DNA of 64,000 nt from contig NZ_KB907786.1 in the NCBI RefSeq assembly GCF_000382205.1, positions 1,116,001 to 1,180,000 on the forward strand, written 5' to 3'. The position numbers were made by a program, and so were the translations under genes. Shown here one piece after another: positions 1 to 8,543 of this stretch. The notes under the pieces were generated by a model, which did no database searches, had not been told where the DNA came from, and was given only the letters and a program-made list of their open reading frames with translations. This stretch comes from Dyadobacter beijingensis DSM 21582. Its GTDB lineage: Bacteria; Bacteroidota; Bacteroidia; Cytophagales; Spirosomataceae. Numbering within the stretch: position 1 is the first letter of the stretch; each line of letters begins with the position of its first letter.

Positions 1-152
1 ACTATGAAAATCAGGTCGGGCATCAGCTTAGCTATCCCGAAAATTATATTGCAGGGCGCTACGCGCAATTCATGAAGCGGTTCTGGTCACTGAACCGGCG
101 GCAGATCACCAACGACGCTTACAAAACGGTAGAAAATACGCTCCTCCGCTAG
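1..152 (+). CDS. C-terminal end of an unidentified protein (partial)
   Basis: An open frame enters from the left edge (codons starting at position 3) and stops at TAG 150-152. The 49 visible residues are rich in Tyr, Arg and Asn (for example FMKRFWSLNRRQITNDAY) and show no motif I can name. The stop overlaps by 4 bases the stop end of the convergent acyltransferase gene, which supports a real coding end. A surface-polysaccharide enzyme would fit the neighbour, but that is a guess. Confidence 0.55.
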   Translation, partial: YENQVGHQLSYPENYIAGRYAQFMKRFWSLNRRQITNDAYKTVENTLLR

Positions 153-1291
153 GGGCTAACCTGCTGTTTCAGCACCGCGCGCCTGCCCGTATGGAGCAGA
201 CGGCCGAGGTAGGAGGTAAGTTTCACTTCAATGAATTCGTAGGTGAGCCGGGAGGCAATAAGCGTAACTGCAAGCGACAGCAGGAACATGGCCGTGCCCT
301 CGGCGTACACCGGGAAGCCCAGTTTACGGAACAAAAAGCCGAGGCCCACGACAATCGGTACGTGCAGCAGGTAAATCGAAAAGGACATATCGCCCATTGC
401 GACGAGCCAGGAAGGGTATTTCAAAATGCGCTCCTGGTAATGGAATATGAAGACTGAAAAGATTGCCGTCGACCCCAATCCCCATTCAAACGGCCCGAAA
501 CCGCCGAAAAAGCCCGAAAGAAATTGCCAGATAGCGAGGCAAAGAATGGCAGGCGCCACCAGGCTTATGGATAAAAACCCGCTGATTCGCTCGTGCCAGG
601 CGCGATGGTAGTAGGCAAGTCCGAGGAAAACCCCGCACACGAAATTCCAGATGATCGGGTTGGTGACCATATTCAGGTAGGGCATACCGAGGTCGGACAT
701 CTTGTCGGCTTTTAATGTAAAAACCCCATAATAGGTAGGAATGCCGACGAGCGTGACGGAGATAATCAGGAAGAATGCATACCAGCGCAGCCTGGAAAAC
801 AGCAGCGATATGGCAATGAGCAGGTAAAAATAGATTTCATAGTTTAGGCTCCAGCCGACATTCAGCAACGCGTAGCCGTAAAACGGGGCAGGCGTGGTAG
901 CCAGCGGCAGGAACAGCAGACTCTTCCCCAGCTGCATTGGCCATTCCGGGCTGAGCGAGAGCCGGCTTTGCAGCAACGTGTAAGCCAGCGTGACTACCGC
1001 ATAGGCCGGCCAGATGCGGATCAGCCTTTTTGCGATGAAACGGAGAATATTTGCCCCGGTGGGAATGGTGTTGCGTGTGATGTACACCATGATGAACCCG
1101 CTGATTACAAAAAAGAGGCTCACCCCGGCAGGTCCCGACCCGAAAAGAAAGTCGATTTCCCTGCGGAAAGGGGCATCGGACGCCATGACGTCTTTTAAAT
1201 GATAAACCGTTACATATAGTGCGGCAATTCCCCGTAGAACCTGAATACTGTTCAACCTGGACTCACTGGCAACACGAAGCTCCTGTCCCAT
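149..1291 (-). CDS. Acyltransferase family 3 membrane protein (OafA/YrhL type)
   Basis: A 380-residue integral membrane protein with the N-terminal signature of acyltransferase family 3 (IQVLRGIAALYVTVYHL, about residues 16-32), followed by roughly ten hydrophobic segments. The family's conserved His in the first helix is present, and the HVPIVVGLGFLF stretch sits near residue 310. Family members move acetyl, succinyl or other acyl groups from cytoplasmic donors onto sugars of O-antigen, exopolysaccharide or glycolipids. The acceptor cannot be read from sequence. The gene converges with the unidentified partial gene to its left, overlapping by 4 bases. No operon partner is visible on its strand. 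Confidence 0.9.
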   Translation of the reverse strand: MGQELRVASESRLNSIQVLRGIAALYVTVYHLKDVMASDAPFRREIDFLFGSGPAGVSLFFVISGFIMVYITRNTIPTGANILRFIAKRLIRIWPAYAVVTLAYTLLQSRLSLSPEWPMQLGKSLLFLPLATTPAPFYGYALLNVGWSLNYEIYFYLLIAISLLFSRLRWYAFFLIISVTLVGIPTYYGVFTLKADKMSDLGMPYLNMVTNPIIWNFVCGVFLGLAYYHRAWHERISGFLSISLVAPAILCLAIWQFLSGFFGGFGPFEWGLGSTAIFSVFIFHYQERILKYPSWLVAMGDMSFSIYLLHVPIVVGLGFLFRKLGFPVYAEGTAMFLLSLAVTLIASRLTYEFIEVKLTSYLGRLLHTGRRAVLKQQVSP

Positions 1292-1578
1292 ACCAATCGG
1301 AAATGATAAGTTTTCTATCCGTTACTTCTTATTCGACACAAAAAATGCGCGGACCGTGTCAAGGGCCGCGTAATATCAGTGAGCTGACAGAGGAAGGGGT
1401 GCAGTGTTCTGGCTGACAGTGTGTTGAGTAGCTTATTCAAACTATTTGCACGGTGCGATAGTAGGAATTGTAAACGAAAGATAACAAAAAGAATCGGGTC
1501 TTCACAATTAGTAAATACTGGTTAACCTATACGCGGCACAGTTTTAATCCCAAATCATAACATAACAACGAAAACAAC
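1292..1578. other. Intergenic region between divergent genes
   Basis: 287 bases between the divergent acyltransferase and SRPBCC genes. The part nearest the SRPBCC gene is AT-rich and should hold the promoters of both. I see no gene, strong hairpin or clear TAnnTTTG box here. Confidence 0.4.
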
Positions 1579-2007
1579 ATGGCACAGGAGCTAACCGTAA
1601 GCAAAGATATTTTCATCGAGGCACCTGTGGGGAAGGTGTGGGAGGTTTTGATCGCCCCCAAATACATCCGCCAATGGGACGATCTCCCCCAGGATTTTGA
1701 AGATTATTACCTGGAATACGGTAAGGTAATCGACTGGTCGGGCATGACCCGGCTCACGGTAACGGCTTACGAACCGCAAGAGCTGCTCGTTTTTTCCCTC
1801 TATGTTTCCAAATGGGAGCAGCCTCCTTCGCATTACGATATCGCCTACCGTTACCGGCTGGAAGAGCAGGATGGTGGTACATTGTTGAAACTTGAAATAG
1901 GCGATTTCGCTGAGCTGCCGGATGGCCGCGATTATTATACGTCTTCGGAAGAATTTGCGGCGACGGCTTTGGGGAAAATCAAAAATTTGTCGGAAAACAG
2001 GGTTTAA
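1579..2007 (+). CDS. SRPBCC (START/AHSA1-like) domain protein
   Basis: A 142-residue soluble protein opening with the family's first strand (VSKDIFIEAPVGKVWEVLIAP) and containing the W-D and GG-T-L-L-x-L-E patterns of helix-grip hydrophobic-pocket proteins of the AHSA1 type. The length is typical of a single-domain member. Such proteins bind a hydrophobic ligand or modulate a partner; neither can be read here. The MerR-type gene starts 40 bases downstream on the same strand, but a consensus -7 box lies between them, so the regulator may also have its own promoter. Confidence 0.85.
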   Translation: MAQELTVSKDIFIEAPVGKVWEVLIAPKYIRQWDDLPQDFEDYYLEYGKVIDWSGMTRLTVTAYEPQELLVFSLYVSKWEQPPSHYDIAYRYRLEEQDGGTLLKLEIGDFAELPDGRDYYTSSEEFAATALGKIKNLSENRV

Positions 2008-2020
2008 CAGCCGGGGCGAT

Positions 2021-2048
2021 TATCTTTGTAATAACCGCTTCAAAGATA
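2021..2048 (+). promoter_or_regulatory. Candidate MerR-gene promoter with perfect 8-bp dyad
   Basis: TATCTTTG at 2021-2028 matches the Bacteroidota -7 consensus TAnnTTTG. After 12 bases comes its exact reverse complement CAAAGATA at 2041-2048, whose last base is the A of the MerR start codon. The dyad therefore spans the -7 box and the expected transcription start, a natural place for autoregulation. No good -33 TTTG element was found at the usual spacing. Confidence 0.45.
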
Positions 2049-2359
2049 TGGAACCCAATACCAAGCTATACTACGACACCAACGAAGTTGCCGAAATGGT
2101 GGGCTGCGAGCCTTCCGCGCTCCGCTTCTGGGAGAAGAAATTTCCACAACTCAACCCCAAGCGCGACTCGCGTAACCGCAGGCGCTACACCGAGCGCGAT
2201 ATCGAGATTATCCGGAAAATCATGAACCAGCGCGACAAGCAGGGGCGTACCATTAAAGGCACGCGTGAGCAGCTGCGCCGTAAGGAGGAAGCGCAGCTGC
2301 TCATCCAGCGCCTGCTGCGCGTGAGGAAATTCCTGACGGACATCCAGGAGGTGCTTTAA
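2048..2359 (+). CDS. MerR family transcriptional regulator (short)
   Basis: A 103-residue protein with a MerR-type winged helix: the KLYYDTNEVAEMVGCEPSAL helix-turn-helix (about residues 6-25) followed by RFWEKKFPQLNPKRDSRNRR. It carries a C-terminal helix (EEAQLLIQRLLRVRKFLTDI) but no effector domain. This short form is common in Bacteroidota. The frame is open upstream to 1922, inside the SRPBCC gene; ATG 2048 is chosen because it matches the family N-terminus. The short coiled coil suggests a dimer. The regulated genes are unknown; a dyad overlapping its own promoter suggests autoregulation. Confidence 0.85.
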   Translation: MEPNTKLYYDTNEVAEMVGCEPSALRFWEKKFPQLNPKRDSRNRRRYTERDIEIIRKIMNQRDKQGRTIKGTREQLRRKEEAQLLIQRLLRVRKFLTDIQEVL

Positions 2360-2363
2360 TGTG

Positions 2364-2502
2364 AGTGACCGCCGACTGCCGACGGCCGAAGTAGTTTCCC
2401 GTTCGTCTCAAATATAGCTATCGGCGGCCGGCGGGCAGCCGTCGGCCGAAGTAATTCCGTTCGTCTCAAATATAGCCATCGGCGGGCAGCTGTCAGCGGT
2501 CA
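2364..2502. repeat. Two ~60-bp direct repeats edged by heptad repeats
   Basis: Two near-identical tandem units, 2381-2440 and 2441-2490, share GCCGAAGTA then TTCGTCTCAAATATAG and CATCGGCGG or TATCGGCGG. They are preceded by heptads CCGCCGA CTGCCGA CGGCCGA (about 2369-2389) and followed by inverted heptads (TCAGCGG at about 2493). The same heptad vocabulary follows the next gene at 3750-3961, so the M28 peptidase gene is bracketed by one repeat family. Confidence 0.7.
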
Positions 2503-2525
2503 AATCAACGTAACAAAAAACCATA

Positions 2526-3749
2526 ATGAAATACCTCTTTTCCGCCCTGCTCGCGTTGGCCGGGGCGTCGCAAACCTTCGGGCAGCGCTTTCAGACGGCG
2601 CCAATCCGCAAACACATTGAATTCCTCGCCTCCGACGACCTGGAAGGCCGCGGTACCGCCAGCCTCGGCGAAGTGCGGGCTGCCAACTATATCGCTTCGG
2701 CATTCAAGGAAATCGGTTTGAAGCCGGCCGGAACGAAAGGTTATTTCCAGCCGTTCGAGGTTTCGTTCGCGATCGATGGCGAAGGGCACGACCTCACCGG
2801 GCGCAATGTGGTGGGTTTTCTTGATAACGGTGCACCGAAAACGATCGTGATCGGCGCGCATTACGATCACCTCGGCAAAGGCTTCCAGGGAAGTTCGCTC
2901 TCGCCCGACAGCAAGAATAAAATCCACAACGGCGCCGACGACAATGCCTCGGGTACGGCGGGCGTGCTGGAACTGGCGCGCTATTTCGCGGACAATAACG
3001 TGAAGGAAAAGCATAACTTCCTTTTCATCACATTCTCCGGCGAAGAGCTGGGCCTGATCGGCTCCAAGCATTATACCGGGAAACCTACATTGCCGCTGAA
3101 CAGCTTCTCGGCGATGATCAACATGGACATGATCGGGCGGCTTGATGAGCAGAAAGGCATTATCGTGTCGGGATGGGGAACGAGCAAGGTGTGGGGCAAA
3201 CTGATCCCGGACCTGGCGAAAGGGCAAAAGCTGAAATATACCGTCGATTCGTCGGGGGTAGGGGCCTCGGACCACACTTCTTTTTACCTGAAAGACATCC
3301 CGGTGGTGCAGTTCTTCACGGGCGGTCACGGCGATTACCATAAAATTTCCGACGATGCCGACAAGATCAACTACGAAGGCGAAGCGCGAATCCTGACCGT
3401 GATTTCTCAACTGCTGGAAGGCCTGGACAAGGAAACGGCCGATCCCGAATTCCTCACGGCCGGCAATCCGCATTCAGGCACGACGACCAGTAATTTCAAG
3501 GTAACGCTCGGTGTCATGCCGGATTACAGCTATACCGGAAAAGGCCTCAAAATAGACGGGGTTTCCAAAGCGCGCCCGGCCGAAAAAGCAGGGATGATGG
3601 CCGGGGACATCATTACCAGGCTCGGTGGCGAGCCCATCGGCACCATTTACGACTACATGGAAATTCTCGGGAAACACGAAAAAGGCCAAACGGTAGAAGC
3701 CGAATTCCAGCGCGGCGGCGAAACGAAGGTTGCGAAGGTGACTTTTTGA
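2526..3749 (+). CDS. Secreted M28 family metallopeptidase with PDZ domain
   Basis: A 407-residue protein. A signal peptide (about residues 1-19, ending SQTFG) is followed by an M28 aminopeptidase-type domain and a C-terminal PDZ-like domain (about residues 325-405). Co-catalytic zinc ligands and catalytic residues are visible: His112 in GAHYDHLG, Asp138 in NGADDNASG, Glu173-Glu174 in SGEELGLIGS, Asp201 in NMDMIGRL and His272 in GDYHK. It should remove N-terminal residues from peptides outside the cytoplasm; substrate preference is unknown. The stop codon abuts the first unit of a 7-bp repeat array. Confidence 0.93.
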   Translation: MKYLFSALLALAGASQTFGQRFQTAPIRKHIEFLASDDLEGRGTASLGEVRAANYIASAFKEIGLKPAGTKGYFQPFEVSFAIDGEGHDLTGRNVVGFLDNGAPKTIVIGAHYDHLGKGFQGSSLSPDSKNKIHNGADDNASGTAGVLELARYFADNNVKEKHNFLFITFSGEELGLIGSKHYTGKPTLPLNSFSAMINMDMIGRLDEQKGIIVSGWGTSKVWGKLIPDLAKGQKLKYTVDSSGVGASDHTSFYLKDIPVVQFFTGGHGDYHKISDDADKINYEGEARILTVISQLLEGLDKETADPEFLTAGNPHSGTTTSNFKVTLGVMPDYSYTGKGLKIDGVSKARPAEKAGMMAGDIITRLGGEPIGTIYDYMEILGKHEKGQTVEAEFQRGGETKVAKVTF

Positions 3750-3861
3750 CCGCTGACCGCCGACCGCTGACGGCTGACCGCCGACCGCCGACCGCTGACT
3801 GCCGACCGCTGACTGCCGACTGCCGACCGCCGACCGCCGACCGCTGACTGCCGACCGCCGA
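3750..3861. repeat. 16-unit 7-bp tandem array (consensus CYGCYGA)
   Basis: Sixteen uninterrupted heptads run from the base after the M28 stop codon. Most are CCGCTGA, CCGCCGA or CTGCCGA, and one is CGGCTGA, so variation is mostly C/T transitions at two positions. Because 7 is not a multiple of 3, the array is not built as a coding repeat. There are no unique spacers, so it is not a CRISPR. Confidence 0.9.
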
Positions 3862-3881
3862 CCGCGATATGGTTCAATGAT

Positions 3882-3961
3882 CGGCCGTCGGCCGTCAGTA
3901 GTCTGCAGACGGTACTTTAAGGTTCGACGATCCGCCGTCGGCAGTCAGTAGTCGGCGGTCT
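3882..3961. repeat. Inverted heptad clusters facing the CYGCYGA array
   Basis: Two short clusters of the reverse-complement heptad (TCGGCCG, TCAGTAG, TCCGCCG, TCGGCAG, TCGGCGG) at about 3882-3910 and 3931-3959. The second runs up to the stop codon of the convergent phosphodiesterase gene. RNA read through from either side could fold array against inverted cluster, so the block may serve as a bidirectional terminator or mRNA 3' stabiliser. That role is inferred. Confidence 0.75.
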
Positions 3962-4470
3962 CAAACAACCGCCCCTCTTTTCCCCAGCTCAATCGCCTCC
4001 ATCTGGCTGATCAGTCCTTCGTGGAGGTTGAAGCGCAGCAGGGTGCGGAATTTGTGAAAGCCTTCCCGGCCCGCGGCACCGGGGTTGATGTAAAGCATAT
4101 TATTCAGGGACTTGTCGCGGATCACGCGGAGGATATGCGAATGCCCGCAGACGAAAATGTCGGGCGTTTGCGTACGTAATGTGGGCATTACCTGCGGGTT
4201 ATAGCGTGGGGGCGCGCCGCCGATGTGCGTGATCCAGACCCGGAATCCTTCCACTTCGAAATGCAGGTTCTCATGCGTGAGTGCACGCACCTGAGGGGTA
4301 TCGATATTTCCAAAAACAATACGGGTTGGTTTGAATGCCTGCAATTGCCCGATGATCTCCACCGAGCCGATATCGCCCGCATGCCATATTTCGTCACAGT
4401 TGGCAAAATGATCGAAAACGCGTTCATCCAAATAGCCGTGTGTGTCCGATAAAACTCCGATACTTTTCAT
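3961..4470 (-). CDS. YfcE/MJ0936-type metallophosphodiesterase
   Basis: A 169-residue calcineurin-like phosphoesterase. Metal-binding motifs are in order: GVLSDTHG (about residues 5-12), HAGDIGS (about 31-37), GNID, THIGG and GHSH. The length fits the YfcE/MJ0936 group, manganese-dependent cytoplasmic phosphodiesterases of uncertain natural substrate. The frame is open to 4593, but ATG 4470 gives the family N-terminus (MKSIGVLSDTHG); the upstream extension is AT-rich intergenic sequence. The gene converges on the M28 peptidase across the heptad arrays. Confidence 0.92.
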   Translation of the reverse strand: MKSIGVLSDTHGYLDERVFDHFANCDEIWHAGDIGSVEIIGQLQAFKPTRIVFGNIDTPQVRALTHENLHFEVEGFRVWITHIGGAPPRYNPQVMPTLRTQTPDIFVCGHSHILRVIRDKSLNNMLYINPGAAGREGFHKFRTLLRFNLHEGLISQMEAIELGKRGAVV

Positions 4471-4747
4471 TTCAAACACTAAAACAGTAGCAACTAAAGG
4501 GCAAATATGGTTAATGAAATCCGTCCGGAAATAATTTAACGAAAATTTTATCGAATTAAAGTAACTTATATATACCAAAAAGCGTACTTTCACAGTTGTT
4601 AATCTTAATAAAAGTTAAATTTTTCTTCCAACGGTATAAAAACCTGTTTAAACTAATTTTTTAGTTGTAAACTTGTTGTGCATTCCCTATTATTGCAAAA
4701 ATGTAATTATCAGTTACAACCTCTACTCACATAACCACCAGCTAGCC
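4471..4747. other. AT-rich divergent promoter region
   Basis: 277 bases, clearly more AT-rich than the flanking genes, separating the divergent phosphodiesterase and outer-membrane barrel genes. It should hold both promoters. No convincing -7/-33 pair was identified. Confidence 0.4.
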
Positions 4748-7582
4748 TTGAAAAAAATCCTACTTCTGTTATGTTTATGCCTTTTCGTGGCCGTTGCGCA
4801 CGCGCAGACCGGGGGGCGATTCACATTAAAGGGCGTCGTCGGCGATACCACCGGTACCGGCCTCCCCGAAGCCACGGTCATGCTCCTCACGCCGAAAGAT
4901 TCCACCCTCGTCAATTTCATGCGGACCAACAAAGCCGGTAGTTTCGAGTTCAAAGGGGTGAAAAGAGGCAATTACCTCCTGAAAATCACCTATGTAGGGT
5001 ATTTGCCTTACCAGCAAAACGTGGTTCCCAATGACGGCGATGTGACCGACATGGGGAATATCAAAATGACTTTTATGGATCAGAACCTGTACGAGGTGGT
5101 GATCAAGACATTCCGTGCGCCGCTGAGTATCAGGGGCGATACGATCGAATACGACCCGAAGGCATTCAAAGTACCGCCGGGCGCGTCGGTGGAAGACCTG
5201 ATCCGGCGACTTCCCGGCTTGCAGGTAGACCAGGACGGGAGCATCAAGGCGCAGGGCGAAACCGTCAAACGTGTAACGGTAGACGGTAAGCGGTTTTTCG
5301 GCGACGATACCAAGGCTGCCACCAAGAACCTGCCCGCCGAAGCCATTTCGAAAGTGCAGGTATTCAACGAAAAAACGGAACAATCGCGGCTTACGGGTGT
5401 CGATGACGGCAAGCATGAGAAGACGCTGAACCTGCAATTGAAAGACAGCCACAAAAAAGGCGGTTTCGGAAAGGTGGCTGCGGGCGTGGGTAGTGAAAAG
5501 CGCCTGGAAGGGAAGATCAACTACAACCGTTTTAATGAAAAGAACCAGTTTTCGGTGATCGGATTGGGGAACAACACCAACCAGGGCGGCATGTCGTGGG
5601 ACGACTACCAGGATTTTAAAGGAAGCCAGTCGTTCAACTGGGGTGATGACGGCGACTTTGGCTTCAATGGTGGCCGCTACATTTACTTCGGCGGCGGCGA
5701 CGACGAAAGCATCACGATCCAGGCCGGTAGCGGCGCGCAAAACCGCGGTTTCAACAAAAACTGGGCAGGTGGCGCGAACTACAACTTCGATACCAAGAAA
5801 ACGAAATTCAACACCAGCTACTATTACAACAAGAACACGCAGGACCTGGACGCGACGTCCCGGCAGACCAACTTCCTCACCAACTCCGCATTTACCAAGC
5901 TGGATACCAATGGTCGCCTGAATTCCAACCAGAACCATCGCGGAAGCCTGCGGTTCGAGAAAACGCTCGATTCGAACAACACATTGGTGTTGATTTCCAA
6001 CTTCCGGTTCGGCAACGGTACGGCCGATTACCGCAGCCACCAGGAATATTTCCGCGGCGTGCAGGATTCGACCCAGCTTTCCAACATGAGCGACATTACC
6101 AATTTCTCGGACTTTAACTCGTTCGCGATTGCCAACACTGCCATTTACCGCCACAAATTCAAAAAGAAGGGCCGTAACTTCGCATTGAGCGGCGGCTACA
6201 ACGTCAATAACTCAGAAGGGGATGTGCGGCAGCGGTCGACCAACCAGTTTTTCCGCACTTCACAAACGGTGGCCGACAGTGTCTTGAATATCAATCAGAC
6301 AAACCATACCAAAAGCTTGCGCAACCAGATCAAAAGCAGCGCGCTTTTTACGGAGCCATTGTCCAAGAAATTTGTACTGGAAACCTTCTATAATTTCAGT
6401 TTAAAAAACGACGAGGTGGACCGCGACGTATTTGATAACAAGGAAAGCGGGCAGGTACGGAACCTGAACCTCAGCCGGTACTATACCAACAACACGACCT
6501 TCCACCGGGCAGGAACATCGCTCCGCTACTCCTACAATGGACTGAACCTCCTCGGCGGAATCGGCTGGCAGCAAATCCACCTGGACGGTAAGTTTGCCGT
6601 CAACCAGGACGACCCGACCCGCACCCGCATTGACCGCCGCTTCTCGAACTGGGTACCGAATGTGTCGTTAAACTACGATCTGAAAAACAACCGCTACCTG
6701 TACGGCGGCTATAACTTCTCCGTTCAGGAGCCGAATATCCGTGACTTGCAGCCGATCGTCGACAACAGCAACCCGCTTTACATCACAATGGGTAACCCCA
6801 ACCTGGCGCCGACGCGGAACCACTCTTTCAACATCGGGTATAACCATTTCAATGCGACCAAGTTTACCCAAATGTTCTTCGGCGCATACTATAACCTGTA
6901 CAAAGACCAGGTCATTTACAGCCAGACCGTGGACGAAAACCTGGTGACGACGACCATGCCGACGAACATCAGCGGCGGGCGTAGCTTCAATTTGTACGGC
7001 CAGTACGGCTTCCCGCTCGTAAAAACCAAGAGCAACCTCAGCGTGAATGCCAATTATTACAATAACAAAAACCTGACGTTCATTAACGGCGAGCTGAACG
7101 ACACCAAGGGCAATGGCTACAATGGCGGCCTGCGCCTGGACCTCACACCGAGCGACAAGTTTACATTCTATGCCAATGCGAACTGGAACATCAGCGACAC
7201 CCGCTATTCGCTCATGAGTGCGCAAAACCAGAAGATCGTGAATTCGACGTACGGCGCGGAAATGAATGTGAAGCTGCCGAAAGAGATCTATTTCAATAGC
7301 CGTTTCAACTACAACCGCTATGTGAACGACCGGTTCGGGTTCAACCAGGACATGCCGATCCTGAACGTATCGCTCTACAAAACAATGCTGAAAAGCAAAA
7401 AAGGGGAGATCCGCCTGTCGGCATTCGACCTTTTCAACAAGAACCGCGGTATTTCGCAGTCGGCTTACCAGAACTTTGTGTCGCAGGAGCAGGTACGCAC
7501 GCTTGCGCGGTACTTTATGCTGAGCTTCGCGTATAATATGCGCGGGATGTCGCATTCAGTGCGCCGGAAAGGGTATTATTGA
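4748..7582 (+). CDS. TonB-receptor-like outer membrane beta-barrel protein
   Basis: A 944-residue protein: a signal peptide (KKILLLLCLCLFVAVAHAQ), a carboxypeptidase-regulatory-like domain (about residues 23-110), a plug-like region with VTVDGKRFFGDD, and a long C-terminal beta-barrel rich in Asn, Tyr and Phe. It belongs to the outer-membrane beta-barrel family common in Bacteroidota that resembles TonB receptors and is often paired with GLPGLI proteins, as here 29 bases downstream. No ATG fits: the chosen TTG 4748 places the signal peptide at the N-terminus, while an earlier TTG (4673) would add 25 non-signal residues. Substrate unknown. Confidence 0.9.
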   Translation: MKKILLLLCLCLFVAVAHAQTGGRFTLKGVVGDTTGTGLPEATVMLLTPKDSTLVNFMRTNKAGSFEFKGVKRGNYLLKITYVGYLPYQQNVVPNDGDVTDMGNIKMTFMDQNLYEVVIKTFRAPLSIRGDTIEYDPKAFKVPPGASVEDLIRRLPGLQVDQDGSIKAQGETVKRVTVDGKRFFGDDTKAATKNLPAEAISKVQVFNEKTEQSRLTGVDDGKHEKTLNLQLKDSHKKGGFGKVAAGVGSEKRLEGKINYNRFNEKNQFSVIGLGNNTNQGGMSWDDYQDFKGSQSFNWGDDGDFGFNGGRYIYFGGGDDESITIQAGSGAQNRGFNKNWAGGANYNFDTKKTKFNTSYYYNKNTQDLDATSRQTNFLTNSAFTKLDTNGRLNSNQNHRGSLRFEKTLDSNNTLVLISNFRFGNGTADYRSHQEYFRGVQDSTQLSNMSDITNFSDFNSFAIANTAIYRHKFKKKGRNFALSGGYNVNNSEGDVRQRSTNQFFRTSQTVADSVLNINQTNHTKSLRNQIKSSALFTEPLSKKFVLETFYNFSLKNDEVDRDVFDNKESGQVRNLNLSRYYTNNTTFHRAGTSLRYSYNGLNLLGGIGWQQIHLDGKFAVNQDDPTRTRIDRRFSNWVPNVSLNYDLKNNRYLYGGYNFSVQEPNIRDLQPIVDNSNPLYITMGNPNLAPTRNHSFNIGYNHFNATKFTQMFFGAYYNLYKDQVIYSQTVDENLVTTTMPTNISGGRSFNLYGQYGFPLVKTKSNLSVNANYYNNKNLTFINGELNDTKGNGYNGGLRLDLTPSDKFTFYANANWNISDTRYSLMSAQNQKIVNSTYGAEMNVKLPKEIYFNSRFNYNRYVNDRFGFNQDMPILNVSLYKTMLKSKKGEIRLSAFDLFNKNRGISQSAYQNFVSQEQVRTLARYFMLSFAYNMRGMSHSVRRKGYY

Positions 7583-7611
7583 TCAACTATCAGAAAATTA
7601 CATTGGTATAT

Positions 7612-8352
7612 ATGAAAAAAATCTGGATGATATGTTTGATGCTGGGCAGTTTACCCGCATTTGCACAGCAGGAAGGCGTAGTGGTGACGTATGAAAAGGA
7701 GCATTTCTGGTCGAAAATATATGACCGGCTCACGTTCCTTTCCGAAGAAGAGCGCAGCCGCATCAAAACCACCTGGGGAACCCACGACGAAGGCTATAAA
7801 ACGAAAGGGCAGCTCTTTGCCACGGCTTCGGAAAGCAAATACAACGACCTGGAACCCGAAGCCGACGGCGGCTGGCGCGGGCGCGTGAGCGAATTCATGG
7901 TGTACCGCAACCTGGACACGGAGCGCAAAACGGAGATCGAGGAATTTGCGGGCAAAACGCTCGTGATCGACGATTCGCTGAAAGCGCCGTCCTGGAAAGT
8001 GCTCAACAAGATCAAAGAGATCAACGGCTATATGTGCATGATGGCCGTGGCCGAGGATACGGTCCGCGACGCGAAGCTGACGGCCTGGTTTGCCAACGAC
8101 CTCGCATTTAACACAGGACCGGAACGCTATTTCGGCTTGCCGGGGCTGATCATGGAGCTGAATGTAAACGACGGGGAGGTGATATTTACGGCGATCAAGG
8201 TCGAGAAGAAGCCGCTGACAGAGGAAGTGAAGCTGCCGAAGAAGATGAAAGGCAAAAAGATCACGACGGCGGATTATGACAAAACACTGAAAACCTACAT
8301 TAACGACAGCATGAAGTCGCACAGGAATCCGTATTGGAACATCCGGTATTAA
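7612..8352 (+). CDS. GLPGLI family protein
   Basis: A 246-residue exported protein with a signal peptide (MKKIWMICLMLGSLPAFAQ). The signature GLPGLI occurs literally at about residues 175-180, in ERYFGLPGLIMELNV. Family members are Bacteroidota-specific, presumably periplasmic, and usually sit beside outer-membrane barrel proteins. That arrangement is seen here, so the two probably work together, though the process is unknown. ATG 7612 is preferred over an in-frame TTG at 7579 overlapping the previous stop, because it starts the signal peptide. A strong terminator follows at 8371. Confidence 0.93.
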   Translation: MKKIWMICLMLGSLPAFAQQEGVVVTYEKEHFWSKIYDRLTFLSEEERSRIKTTWGTHDEGYKTKGQLFATASESKYNDLEPEADGGWRGRVSEFMVYRNLDTERKTEIEEFAGKTLVIDDSLKAPSWKVLNKIKEINGYMCMMAVAEDTVRDAKLTAWFANDLAFNTGPERYFGLPGLIMELNVNDGEVIFTAIKVEKKPLTEEVKLPKKMKGKKITTADYDKTLKTYINDSMKSHRNPYWNIRY

Positions 8353-8370
8353 AAGTTGTTAGCTTACAAC

Positions 8371-8412
8371 GAAAAAGGGAAAGTGTCGTTTCGACATTCT
8401 TCCCTTTTTTTG
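8371..8412 (+). terminator. Rho-independent terminator after the GLPGLI gene
   Basis: The stem arms AAAAAGGGAA and TTCCCTTTTTTT flank an inner pairing GTGTCG/CGACAT, and the structure ends in a run of T. It lies 19 bases after the GLPGLI stop. Confidence 0.85.
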
Positions 8413-8543
8413 TACTTTCGCGTTTTGAAAGCACCCCGGGATAGCGACCTTACGGTCTCTGGCTCGATTATTTAAGCGATCAGTGTTATACCGAATGTTT
8501 TACTTAACAGTGTTTATCTATTTTTAACAACCCTAAGACGATT

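Noticed and set aside
3653..3877. Open frame encoding RSAVSGRRSAVGG-like repeats on the minus strand
   Set aside because: It only translates the 7-bp array. The period is not a multiple of three and the frame runs back into the M28 gene.
3750..3961. CRISPR array
   Set aside because: Units are 7 bp and contiguous, with no spacers and no cas genes nearby.
4673..4747. Upstream TTG start for the outer-membrane barrel gene
   Set aside because: It would place 25 polar residues before the signal peptide; the TTG at 4748 starts directly with KKILLLL.
4826..6154. Long minus-strand open frame opposite the outer-membrane barrel gene
   Set aside because: It is antisense to a well-supported signal peptide and barrel protein and has no recognisable domain.
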